NCBI GenBank assembly: GCA_964385055.1
Contig: CAYLMH010000006.1
Span: 1 to 61,059, forward strand
Direction: 5' to 3'
Origin: JACRPI01 sp964385055
GTDB lineage: Archaea; Nanobdellota; Nanobdellia; Woesearchaeales; DSVV01
Length of the DNA: 61,059 nucleotides
This document shows, piece after piece, positions 1 to 7,497 of the stretch (its first letter is position 1; every line of letters begins with the position of its first letter). Under the pieces are notes generated by a model, which saw nothing but the letters and a program-made list of their open reading frames with translations, did no database searches and had not been told where the DNA came from. A program made the translations under genes and the position numbers.

Positions 1-1
1 A

Positions 2-64
2 AACTTCGTTATTAGCGATTATCTCCCGCAGAAATTGAAGAATCAGAAGACGTGGTTGCCGTAA
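2..64 (+). CDS. possible 3' end of an upstream gene (partial)
   Basis: One frame is open from the window edge to a TAA at 62-64 and encodes about 20 residues ending in KTWLP. It stops just before the TATA box of the next gene, which is where an upstream gene would be expected to end. Nothing in these residues identifies a family, and a chance open frame of this length is quite possible. Confidence 0.25.
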   Translation, partial: NFVISDYLPQKLKNQKTWLP

Positions 65-66
65 AG

Positions 67-75
67 TTTATATAA
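67..75 (+). promoter_or_regulatory. archaeal TATA box for the DUF1653 gene
   Basis: TTTATATAA lies 21 bp before the ATG at 96. This is the usual archaeal TATA spacing for a leaderless or nearly leaderless transcript, and it supports the chosen start. Confidence 0.6.
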
Positions 76-95
76 TTTTATTCTCTTCTTCTTTT

Positions 96-323
96 ATGAG
101 CGAAATCAAAAAAGGAAAGTATCTGCATTTCAAAGGAATGATGGTTGAAGTTCTTGGCGTTGCTTTTCACAGCGAAACAATGGAAGAAATGGTCGTTTAT
201 ACACATGACGATCCAGTCAGAGGAAAAGACGCGAATACGTTGTGGGTACGCCCAAAGAAGATGTTTCTGGAAAATGTCATTGTTGATGGAAAAGAAGTGC
301 CAAGATTTAGGTTTGTGAGGTAA
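96..323 (+). CDS. DUF1653 domain protein
   Basis: This 75-residue protein matches the whole short DUF1653 family: N-terminal GKYLHFKG, central HSETMEEMVVY and C-terminal WVRPKKMF followed by GKEVPRF. The family is a small beta-rich domain common in bacteria and DPANN archaea; its biochemical role is not established. The start at 96 is fixed by the TATA box just upstream. No operon partner is evident: the next gene starts 43 bp later after an A/T-rich gap. Confidence 0.85.
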   Translation: MSEIKKGKYLHFKGMMVEVLGVAFHSETMEEMVVYTHDDPVRGKDANTLWVRPKKMFLENVIVDGKEVPRFRFVR

Positions 324-366
324 GGCAAGAATAAGTATTTTAAAGGAGGAATACACTCTATAAAGA

Positions 367-840
367 ATGTATTATTTAATTATCTCCTTAATTGTATTAA
401 CAGGAATAATTGGTTTTCTTTTAGAAAATAGAGAGATAAGAGAAAAAATTAACAACATTCTCTTTAGAAAAGAAAGAGAAACAGAAAAATGGGTACTCTT
501 GTGTCCAGAATGTGGGAGTGTAGATTGGAAGTTTCCTGAGCCACTCAAAGTAGCAAACCATTTTTTTAACTTACCATCCATGGTAAATAATTTCTATGAA
601 TGTAAAGACTGCGGTAATATAGGAATGTTTATAGAAGTAAGCCAGAGAAAATATGAAAAAGAGAAAAAAGAGATAATAGTTAAAGAAAAAGTAAAGAAAG
701 AAGAGAAAATCCCTTTTTTTCTTGCAGTTACGATATTTTTAATAGGATATTTCCTTGTGGGGCTTTTGTCAACAACCTTAGCAATTATGTTTTGTTTAGG
801 ATTATACAAGTATCTAAGGAATAAGAGAAAAAATAAATAG
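367..840 (+). CDS. membrane protein with a cytosolic zinc ribbon, unknown function
   Basis: The 157-residue protein starts with a hydrophobic segment (about residues 2-18), then has a CPEC / CKDC four-cysteine zinc-ribbon-like motif (about residues 42-82), a Lys/Glu-rich stretch (90-115) and a C-terminal hydrophobic hairpin (118-148). The family is not recognised. It ends 3 bp from the convergent primase gene. The GGAGG at 343-347 is too far upstream to act on this ATG, so the start is moderately certain. Confidence 0.6.
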   Translation: MYYLIISLIVLTGIIGFLLENREIREKINNILFRKERETEKWVLLCPECGSVDWKFPEPLKVANHFFNLPSMVNNFYECKDCGNIGMFIEVSQRKYEKEKKEIIVKEKVKKEEKIPFFLAVTIFLIGYFLVGLLSTTLAIMFCLGLYKYLRNKRKNK

Positions 841-843
841 CTA

Positions 844-2460
844 CTAACCCCCTTCCACCTTCTCCTTCTTCCCTTCCCTGAACTTCTTCCTCATTTCTTT
901 CTGCTCATCAGTCAAATGCGCACGCATCCCTTTCACACCTTTTTCTTCAGACTCTTCCTTCTGTAAATTTGCCAAAAAAGCACGCCTCTTCGCGTACTGG
1001 ACAGGATTCTTAATCCGTCCACATAAACCATCAGGCTGACAAATCTGCATGTCTTTGTAGTAGCCAGTATTATCGCAGTTTGGAGGCATGACTTTCTTGC
1101 GCGTCTGTTGCGCGTACCGCACCTGCCCTTTCAACAATACTTCGCGGAGCGGTTCTGGATTGCGCTTGTTCCATTCCTCAAGCACCGCGTCAATCGCCGC
1201 ATAATCATAGCCAGTAGAAAGGAGAAAATTGACGAGCATGAACAGAAATCTTTTCTTTCCATCTTTCATTCCTCGTAATCCTATTTTCATACAAGGAGGG
1301 AAAAATTCAGCAGGAATCGCGTGTTGCAGGGTCTCTTCTTCAAACACAGTGCCAAACTTTTTGACAATTTTTTCTTTTTCATCAGCAGCGTTGTGGTCAT
1401 CTGGAAGCGCGTCAAATGCTTCTAAAATAAGTCGCGTTGCTTCACCAGCAACAACATCCTCTGAAGAAAGAAACGGAAGCGAGACAGTCACCAACTCAGG
1501 CTTTGCCTGAGAACGGTCAAACTGTAAAAGAGCGTCAGGATCGAGAGGAATAGAACAAAGCCCAGATTTTTCGTGCAATGAATACGGCATTCGATACAAG
1601 TGTCTGCTAGAAATCAATACAGTATCAACCTGCAAAAGCGGGCCAAGATCAAGTTCTTCCACAAATGTGGTATTTTTACAATACACACAGCGAACAACAG
1701 AAGAAACATCAAGCTTCTCCATAATTTTACCACACTTGCCACAAACTTTGAATTTATCAGCAGATGTCCCCTCTTCTTTGTTCTCGCAATGAAGACAATG
1801 GAATTCTACTTTATCTTGTTCTTGTTTTTGTGCTTTTTTACAATTGCTACATATTTTCTTAGAAAAGTCATCTTCTCGTAAGCCAAGATCACGTGCAACG
1901 TTTGCAAGAGAATCATGCGCTTTGATATGCTCAAGCAATTTTGGTTTAATCCGAACAGTCAAATATTCCGCAATGCGCCGCACTCCTTCAGGAAAAAGAA
2001 GATGAATAGGTTCTCCATGCACTTCTTTGGGAAATGCTTCAAAAGGAACAGCGATGTGAAATCCTTTATTGCCGCTAAATTTCGCAGTAATACTTTTAAT
2101 GCCATGTAAACGCAATTCCTGCACCATAAGATGGCCGATAAGTTTTGAATAATCCCAGAGTTTGCAGTCAATGTCAAGTACAAGATCCCATCCTTTTCGT
2201 GCAGAATCAAGCTCTTGTTTCTTCATACCTGTCGAAATCTGCATCACGTTGCGCCAGCGCTCTTCGCTGACGTGAAATGATGTTGCTCCTTTTTTCGCGA
2301 ACTCGAGAACATCGTTTGGATAAGAGAGAATGTCTGGTCGTTTACCAAAGCCACCATCACCAAATCGGACAGAAACTTCTCTGTCTTGTGCAGCAAGAAC
2401 CATCGCTTCCTGAATATCACGACGTTTGTAATGTTTGAGAATAGTGCTAAGGTGGAGCAT
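844..2460 (-). CDS. priS: fused DNA primase (PriS catalytic domain + PriL Fe-S domain)
   Basis: This is the replicative archaeal/eukaryotic-type primase, which makes RNA primers for replication. Catalytic residues are visible: DxD at D96 and D98, SGNKGFH at 129-135, and the third acidic residue near D279, followed by the SSRHLYRMP segment. Between them lie four CxxC pairs (C204/207, C222/225, C240/243, C258/261), enough for two zinc ribbons. The C-terminal 160 residues resemble the large-subunit Fe-S domain, with candidate cluster ligands C390 (FPPC), C462 (PPNC), C474 and C480. The protein is therefore a one-piece PriS-PriL(CTD) of 538 residues, as known for Nanoarchaeum; the PriL N-terminal docking domain is absent. 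The tail is Lys/Glu-rich. Confidence 0.93.
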   Translation of the reverse strand: MLHLSTILKHYKRRDIQEAMVLAAQDREVSVRFGDGGFGKRPDILSYPNDVLEFAKKGATSFHVSEERWRNVMQISTGMKKQELDSARKGWDLVLDIDCKLWDYSKLIGHLMVQELRLHGIKSITAKFSGNKGFHIAVPFEAFPKEVHGEPIHLLFPEGVRRIAEYLTVRIKPKLLEHIKAHDSLANVARDLGLREDDFSKKICSNCKKAQKQEQDKVEFHCLHCENKEEGTSADKFKVCGKCGKIMEKLDVSSVVRCVYCKNTTFVEELDLGPLLQVDTVLISSRHLYRMPYSLHEKSGLCSIPLDPDALLQFDRSQAKPELVTVSLPFLSSEDVVAGEATRLILEAFDALPDDHNAADEKEKIVKKFGTVFEEETLQHAIPAEFFPPCMKIGLRGMKDGKKRFLFMLVNFLLSTGYDYAAIDAVLEEWNKRNPEPLREVLLKGQVRYAQQTRKKVMPPNCDNTGYYKDMQICQPDGLCGRIKNPVQYAKRRAFLANLQKEESEEKGVKGMRAHLTDEQKEMRKKFREGKKEKVEGG

Positions 2461-2482
2461 AAAAAGAGGATGTTTTCACAAT

Positions 2483-3595
2483 TTAAATGGTTTTAGATGC
2501 TTCTTTCTCGCAAATCAACGCAGCATCAAAGAAAAATAAGTGAAATGCTTTAGTTCCTTTCAACTGTTTTTCAAAATAGGTCCGCTCTTTCCAATATTGC
2601 TCAGGAGCAATCGTATAGCGAAGCAATACTTTTTCTGCAGCCAAGGATTGAAGTGCCTGCAAGGTCTTCTGTCTGTCAAGAGCACCTGCACGAGCAGCAA
2701 CGCGCTCCACAATTTTGTAAGAGACAAAAAAGGGAGAATCGCAAAGAACAGTGCTCAAAAAAAATATTTTTCGTCCAACAACAAGCCGGACAAGTTCTTT
2801 GCTCGAAACAAGTTGAGCAAGCTGTTGTTCAGAAAAACAAGAGCCAAACGCTTCTGCGTCCATTCCTGTTAAGGTAAGCGCAGGGTTTGGTTCAAGAAGA
2901 TGCGTATAACGAGAAGTATCATCATGTTCCTGAAGTTGTGCAAAAGATAACGACACATCACCAGCCGAAGTTTCCGATTGAACAATATGAACATGTTCTG
3001 GCAACAAAACAAGCTTTTTCCGCGCTTGTTGCAAAGCACCAAAATAGAGTGTCAAACGATTCAGCGCACCATCGACAGAAAGATACTCATATTCTGCGTC
3101 AAACGCAGTATTTGAAATATGCGGAGGTAGTTCAAGCGCGATGTTTGGAGTAAGTTTCCCATACAGTTCAAGAAGTTCTTTAATGTTCGGCTGAATTGTT
3201 TCAAGGGTTCGTTCTTTTTCAGCAGGAGCGCGTTCTGGATCGCAGAAAATGACATTCGGCGCATGCGCTAAAAGCGCAATTTTACGATAGATCTCTGAAG
3301 AGAGAACATCGCCGCAAATAAAAGTAATGTTCTTTATGCCCAGCTTTTCTGCGTATTTTCGCGCAAGCCCAACAGCGTCAGCGTTTTTCTCAATAGCAAT
3401 AACCTGTTTGCATGTTTTTGCGAATGCAAAAGACTGAAACCCAAATCCAGAGCAAAGATCAAGAAGAGTATCGCATGCTAATCGTTCTGCGCGATAGTGG
3501 GCAACAATTTCAGGAGTTGAAAATCGTTTTTGTTCAGGAGAAATAGCAAGAACATCTTCTCCAATAAGTTGTTTTGTTGTTTTAATGCGAGACAT
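2483..3595 (-). CDS. SAM-dependent methyltransferase with C-terminal THUMP-like region
   Basis: The N-terminal part (about residues 30-150 of 370) is a class I methyltransferase: LLDLCSGFGFQ as the SAM-binding loop, VIAIEKN for the ribose acid, and FCDPERAP at the motif IV position. The architecture and the D-P-x-R motif match a family of predicted RNA methyltransferases with a THUMP-like C-terminal domain; the substrate is not known. I start at 3595 because the upstream in-frame residues are low-quality hydrophobic sequence and a TATA-like CTTATATTT lies about 15-20 bp before this ATG. It converges with nothing and sits 22 bp downstream of the primase start. Confidence 0.75.
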   Translation of the reverse strand: MSRIKTTKQLIGEDVLAISPEQKRFSTPEIVAHYRAERLACDTLLDLCSGFGFQSFAFAKTCKQVIAIEKNADAVGLARKYAEKLGIKNITFICGDVLSSEIYRKIALLAHAPNVIFCDPERAPAEKERTLETIQPNIKELLELYGKLTPNIALELPPHISNTAFDAEYEYLSVDGALNRLTLYFGALQQARKKLVLLPEHVHIVQSETSAGDVSLSFAQLQEHDDTSRYTHLLEPNPALTLTGMDAEAFGSCFSEQQLAQLVSSKELVRLVVGRKIFFLSTVLCDSPFFVSYKIVERVAARAGALDRQKTLQALQSLAAEKVLLRYTIAPEQYWKERTYFEKQLKGTKAFHLFFFDAALICEKEASKTI

Positions 3596-3691
3596 GCAAT
3601 GGAAAAATATAAGAGTCTTTAAAAAGAATATGTTCTTTAAAGAAAGAAAAGTAAGAACAAGTGAGTTACATTTTGAGATTAAGAAAATAAT

Positions 3692-3773
3692 AAAACACGC
3701 ACCCACTGCATGAACGCAGTGGGGACCCAACACGCCACGTCCTTTTTTGACGTGGCGTGTTGGGGTATTTATT
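3692..3773 (+). repeat. two-hairpin conserved-box element, copy A
   Basis: The element begins AAAACACGCACC, forms a perfect 8-bp hairpin (CCCACTGC with GCAGTGGG), continues GGGGACCCA, forms a perfect 16-bp hairpin closed by CCCA/TGGG, and ends TGGGGTATTTATT. The three boxes (12, 9 and 13 nt) recur identically at 41461-41533, while the hairpin sequences between them are unrelated. It lies in the intergenic gap about 45 bp before the NUDIX start. It could be a structured RNA, a small mobile element or a regulatory site. Confidence 0.7.
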
Positions 3774-3817
3774 TTGAACTTACTCTAAAAATATCTTAAA
3801 AAAAATAAAAAGTGGAT

Positions 3818-4270
3818 ATGATGAAAGAAGAAACAAAAGAATACACTTGGAAAGATCTCTTTGCACAAAGAATTGCGCCACTTATTACAGTCGATATTAT
3901 CATCCGCCATAAAGGAGGAATAGTGTTAGTCAACAGAGCAAAAGAACCGTTTGGCTGGAGTATTCCAGGAGGTTTTGTGGATTTCGGAGAAACAGTGGAA
4001 CAAGCCGCGATCAGAGAAGCAAAAGAAGAAACAAATCTTGACATTGATATTGATCGACAGTTTCATGTGTATTCTGACCCCAAGCGAGATCCGCGAGGAA
4101 CGCATTCGGTAACAGTCGCGATTATAGCAAATGGCAAAGGCACGCTAAAAGCAGGAGACGATGCGAAAGACGCAGAAGTATTCTCTTTAGATCAACCATT
4201 GCCAAAACTCGCATTTGACCATAATAAAATTCTACAGGATTATATGAATGAAGATGCAAACGAGAATTAA
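3818..4270 (+). CDS. NUDIX hydrolase
   Basis: The NUDIX box is complete: GGFVDFGE, then AAIREAKEETN (pattern GX5EX7REUXEEXGU), near residues 55-77 of 150. NUDIX enzymes cleave nucleoside diphosphates linked to another moiety; the DPKRDPRG segment after the box is seen in ADP-ribose/ADP-sugar type members, but the substrate is an inference. A GTG (3812) and two ATGs (3818, 3821) compete as starts; no Shine-Dalgarno sequence separates them. It stands alone between two repeat elements. Confidence 0.88.
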   Translation: MMKEETKEYTWKDLFAQRIAPLITVDIIIRHKGGIVLVNRAKEPFGWSIPGGFVDFGETVEQAAIREAKEETNLDIDIDRQFHVYSDPKRDPRGTHSVTVAIIANGKGTLKAGDDAKDAEVFSLDQPLPKLAFDHNKILQDYMNEDANEN

Positions 4271-4285
4271 AATGTTTCATGGTCT

Positions 4286-4407
4286 AAAAAATAACAACAT
4301 TGGCCAGATGGAGCAAACAAGGTCCCCATACGAAGTGTGGGGTTCTTGTTTGCGAAATAGGGCGTGCGTAAGCACGACCGTCTGTGCCAATGATGTTGTT
4401 ATTTTTT
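4286..4407 (+). repeat. Y-shaped structured repeat, copy 1
   Basis: The ends pair (AACAACATTGGC with GCCAATGATGTTGTT, 3-nt bulge), then CAGATG pairs with CGTCTG behind a single bulged T. Inside are two arms: a 9-bp stem GCAAACAAG/CTTGTTTGC (4313-4321 with 4345-4353) capped by a CCCCA/TGGGG hairpin with loop ACGAAGTG, and CGTGC/GCACG closed by a GTAA (GNRA-type) loop. The unpaired strand between the arms reads GAAATAGG. The same layout recurs at 31725-31876 and, more divergently, at 29392-29507. It lies upstream of the TATA-like site of the TOPRIM gene. Confidence 0.75.
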
Positions 4408-4422
4408 ATTAAATTTAAGAAG

Positions 4423-4806
4423 ATGGTTTTCGCAACAAAACAGGAAATTGAAGAAATTATCGAAAAGATAAAAGAAGAGATTGAAGAAGGAAAACTCATC
4501 ATTCTTGTGGAGGGAAAGAAAGACAAAGCAGCGCTTCTCCATTTAGGTATAAAGGAACAAGTATTCATTCTCAACGGCAAAGACATCTGGAATCGCTTAG
4601 AAGAAATCACGAACAAGAACCCAAAAAAACACATGTTAATTCTCACTGACTTTGATAAAGAAGGAAAAAAGTTGTATGGAAACATCATAAAAGATTGTGA
4701 ACGACTCGGGATGAAAATCAACAAAAAGTACAGAGAATTCTTTCAAAAAAGAACAAAAGTAAGTCAGATAGAAGGATTGGATACATATATAGAGAATGTC
4801 GCATAA
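4423..4806 (+). CDS. TOPRIM domain protein (archaeal UPF0292-like)
   Basis: The 127-residue protein is essentially one TOPRIM domain. After a coiled N-terminal helix it has the glutamate motif LVEGKKDK (about residues 27-34) and the DxD motif LTDFDKEGK (about 70-78). Stand-alone TOPRIM proteins of this kind are widespread in archaea, related to RNase M5 and DnaG folds; the biological role is unknown. The start at 4423 is preferred to an earlier ATG that lies inside the repeat element's closing stem. Confidence 0.85.
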   Translation: MVFATKQEIEEIIEKIKEEIEEGKLIILVEGKKDKAALLHLGIKEQVFILNGKDIWNRLEEITNKNPKKHMLILTDFDKEGKKLYGNIIKDCERLGMKINKKYREFFQKRTKVSQIEGLDTYIENVA

Positions 4807-4895
4807 GGAGATAAATAGATAATCAAAAATGAACAAATAAAAAATAAGAAAAAATAAATTAAAAATAATAGAAAATACTGCTTCTTCAGTTAAAA

Positions 4896-5090
4896 CTAAA
4901 ATTCTCTTTTAGGTCTTTTCTTAGAATAGCATTCTTTGCAAAAAACAGGTCGTCCTTCTTTTGGTTGGAAAGGAACTTCGCATTCCTGTCCGCACTCAGA
5001 ACATGTTGCTTTGTGCATTTCTCGCGGTCCGCCGAAATCTCGTCTTTGGAAATTTCCACCGTTTCCGCCGCCTCTGTTAAAATCTCTCAT
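4896..5090 (-). CDS. small RG-rich zinc-ribbon protein
   Basis: 64 residues: an N-terminal Arg/Gly-rich tail (RDFNRGGGNGG) and a compact C4 zinc ribbon, CSEC and CKEC 21 residues apart with VPFQPKEGRPVFC between. The same short ribbon with an RGG tail is common in DPANN and CPR genomes, probably nucleic-acid binding (inference). A Shine-Dalgarno AGAGGAA lies 7-9 nt before the ATG. Confidence 0.75.
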   Translation of the reverse strand: MRDFNRGGGNGGNFQRRDFGGPREMHKATCSECGQECEVPFQPKEGRPVFCKECYSKKRPKREF

Positions 5091-5237
5091 TTTCTTTTTC
5101 CTCTGAGCATAGACCTTGTGTCTACGCTACAAGTTCTATGAATAAGCAGGGGTTTAAAAAGGTTCTCATGGAATAGAGGTTTTTGGACTGCTCTCGAGAA
5201 CGAAAGACTAATAAAGACACAGAAAGCCTGAGATTAC

Positions 5238-5687
5238 ATGTACATCCCCAAGCGATACGGTGAATCAAAGACAAACAAATGTCCATTCTGTGAAAAGGAT
5301 GCGTTTTCGCAAAATAAGCAGAAAATTTCTACTTGCAAAGACCATAAAGACACCTTACTGCAGGAAGTAAAATGTGTTTGCGGTTCCTGGCTTGATATGC
5401 GGGAAGGAAAATTTGGTGTTTTCTTTACCTGCATCAATTGCGGCGCGTTAAATCTGCGAAAAGTGCTGGAAATGAACAATATCCAAAGACAAAAAGCAGC
5501 AGCAAAAGAAACAACAACGCCGCAGTACAAGGTACAGACAAAACAAGGAACAAAGAATGAAACCCCGCAACCAATACAGAAGAAACAACAAGTCTACATT
5601 CGCCCAAAAACATTGCAGGAAGTAGAAAGAGAGATGGGCAAAGGCAAAGAAACAATCGTTCGTTCTGATGAATTGGATTTTATTTAA
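5238..5687 (+). CDS. double zinc-ribbon protein, topoisomerase-type finger
   Basis: The first ~75 residues hold CPFC and a later CVCG...CINC set; the segment MREGKFGVFFTC resembles the C-terminal C4 finger of bacterial topoisomerase I (REGKFG.F..C). The rest is a Gln/Lys/Thr-rich linker (90-125) ending in an acidic tail. It is likely nucleic-acid binding; the family is not recognised beyond the finger. Confidence 0.6.
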   Translation: MYIPKRYGESKTNKCPFCEKDAFSQNKQKISTCKDHKDTLLQEVKCVCGSWLDMREGKFGVFFTCINCGALNLRKVLEMNNIQRQKAAAKETTTPQYKVQTKQGTKNETPQPIQKKQQVYIRPKTLQEVEREMGKGKETIVRSDELDFI

Positions 5688-5731
5688 TTTGGTTAACATT
5701 TCTTAAATAAGAAGAGAGATCCTAACAAGCA

Positions 5732-6823
5732 TCAAAACAACGCGTACCAAACCAAATACCCAAAATAAAGAAGATACAAAAGCAATAAAATAAACCCTTC
5801 TCGTCGTGTCACAGTCTTGTCTGTCGTAATAAACACTTGGAAAATTGCTGCAAACACAATAAGTACAATCATATCTATAAACAGAATGTGAGGATCAATA
5901 TGGAGAGGAGTAAAAAGAGAGATCACTCCAGGAATAAGTAAAAGTGTAATGATGTTTGCGCCCAAAATATTTCCCACAACAAGATCATATTCTTTTTTCA
6001 TGAGTCCAACAAGAGAAACGACAAATTCAGGCAGTGCAGTGCCAACAGAAACAAGTGTTAAACCAATAATAGCATCGCTGACACCAAAGGCGTGAGCAAG
6101 AGCACTACTTGAGCTCACCACAAATTTTGCGCCAAAAAGGATTGCAACGAACCCCACAAGAAAAACAACACACGTTCTAAAAAAAGTATATCCTATAGTA
6201 AATTCCTGAGAAAATTCCTCAGAAACTTTTTTTGATTCTTGAAGCACAGTATGCCTCCAAGTATAACCAAGAAACAAAAGAAAAAACAAAATCAGCAAAA
6301 CACCATCAATAGACCCAATCACATAGTCTGCGCTCCCAAAGTCAAAGAGACGGAAGGAGAGAACAAAAAGCACAACTGCTGCAAGAAGCAAAAATGGCGC
6401 TTCAAGAAGCACAGTAAAGGATTCCACCACAAGTGGAGAGAACAAAGCAGAAGTTCCCAGAACAAGGCCTAATGTAACGATAACACTGCCAATGAGATTT
6501 CCAAAGAGAAGATCTTCATTGCCAGTATACGCAGCGTAACCACTGACCGCAAATTCAGGAATGCTGGTGAAAAAAGAGACGACAAAAAGCCCAATCAAAA
6601 GCGGAGGAATGCCGAGACTTCTTGCAAGAAAACCCGCAGTAGAAACAACCCAATCTGCTCCTTCAACAAGGAGTACGACTCCTAAAATAAAGAGGGAAAT
6701 CTGTAAGGGAAGCTGCAAATCAAGGAATAGAAAGACAATAATGAGAAAAACTAAAAGACCAAGAAGCGGCAATGCGTTGCGAAAAATACTTCTTTTTTTA
6801 CGCTCAAGATCAGGAACATCCAT
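5732..6823 (-). CDS. CaCA-family sodium/calcium exchanger
   Basis: The 363-residue membrane protein shows the internal duplication of CaCA antiporters. Repeat 1 has SFFTSIPEF and GNLIGS; repeat 2 has VSVGTALPEF and GNILGAN, the two alpha-repeats that line the ion path with their PE glutamates. About ten or eleven hydrophobic segments are visible, with a short hydrophilic loop between the halves. It presumably exchanges Ca2+ (or another cation) for Na+ or H+ across the cytoplasmic membrane. The first repeat has TSIPE where TSLPE is usual, a normal variant. Confidence 0.9.
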   Translation of the reverse strand: MDVPDLERKKRSIFRNALPLLGLLVFLIIVFLFLDLQLPLQISLFILGVVLLVEGADWVVSTAGFLARSLGIPPLLIGLFVVSFFTSIPEFAVSGYAAYTGNEDLLFGNLIGSVIVTLGLVLGTSALFSPLVVESFTVLLEAPFLLLAAVVLFVLSFRLFDFGSADYVIGSIDGVLLILFFLLFLGYTWRHTVLQESKKVSEEFSQEFTIGYTFFRTCVVFLVGFVAILFGAKFVVSSSSALAHAFGVSDAIIGLTLVSVGTALPEFVVSLVGLMKKEYDLVVGNILGANIITLLLIPGVISLFTPLHIDPHILFIDMIVLIVFAAIFQVFITTDKTVTRREGFILLLLYLLYFGYLVWYALF

Positions 6824-6892
6824 GAAAAGAGTAATGCATTCAGAAGTTATATAGTTTGTTGTCTCAAAATGAAACCTTGCTCATCAAAATAC

Positions 6893-7429
6893 TTAAGAGC
6901 GAGGAAAAAACTTTTGATAACTCTTGATTCCACGAAGAATAATGCTCTGTGCTTTTGCTTTGCCAAACTGCCCGCTAATGTGCACTTTTTTGCCTTCAAG
7001 ATTTTTATAGACACGGAAGAATTCCTGAATTTCCTGCTGCGTGTTTTTAGGAAGTTGTTTGAGCTCTGTAATGTCACGAAATTTTGGATCTCCTATGGGG
7101 ACACAAATAATTTTGTCATCGACATCATGGCCATCAAGCATATGGACGCCTCCAATAGGCACTGCTTCAAGAAAAATGCCGGGATGAAATGCGATTTGAG
7201 AAACAACAAGAACATCAAGAGGATCTCCATCCTCACCTAATGTCTGCGGAAGAAAGCCATAATTACCTGGATAATACACTGCGCTTGCGATAACACGATC
7301 AAGCTTAACAATTCCTGTTTTCTTATCAAGTTCGTATTTACAGCGAGAACCCATCGGAATTTCAATAACAGCATTAAGTTCTTTTGGAGCTTTTTTACCA
7401 AGCGGAAGATCATGCCAGAGATGAACCAT
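6893..7429 (-). CDS. ppa: inorganic pyrophosphatase (family I)
   Basis: Hydrolyses pyrophosphate to orthophosphate in the cytosol. The 178-residue length and motifs fit soluble family I enzymes: IEIPMGSRCKYE near the N-terminus, YYPGNYGFLP, the metal-binding DGDPLDVLV, and the C-terminal VDDKI. A TATA-like TTTATATAA lies about 20-25 bp upstream of the ATG on this strand, so the gene probably has its own promoter. Confidence 0.95.
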   Translation of the reverse strand: MVHLWHDLPLGKKAPKELNAVIEIPMGSRCKYELDKKTGIVKLDRVIASAVYYPGNYGFLPQTLGEDGDPLDVLVVSQIAFHPGIFLEAVPIGGVHMLDGHDVDDKIICVPIGDPKFRDITELKQLPKNTQQEIQEFFRVYKNLEGKKVHISGQFGKAKAQSIILRGIKSYQKFFPRS

Positions 7430-7497
7430 AACTATTTCTAGGAAAAGGAGTTATATAAACATATCGAAGTTGAAAAAAAGAAAAAAGAAAAGAAAAA

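Noticed and set aside
5101..5150. Imperfect hairpin CATAGAC/GTCTACG upstream of the small zinc-ribbon gene
   Set aside because: Contains a mismatch and has no second copy; could be chance.
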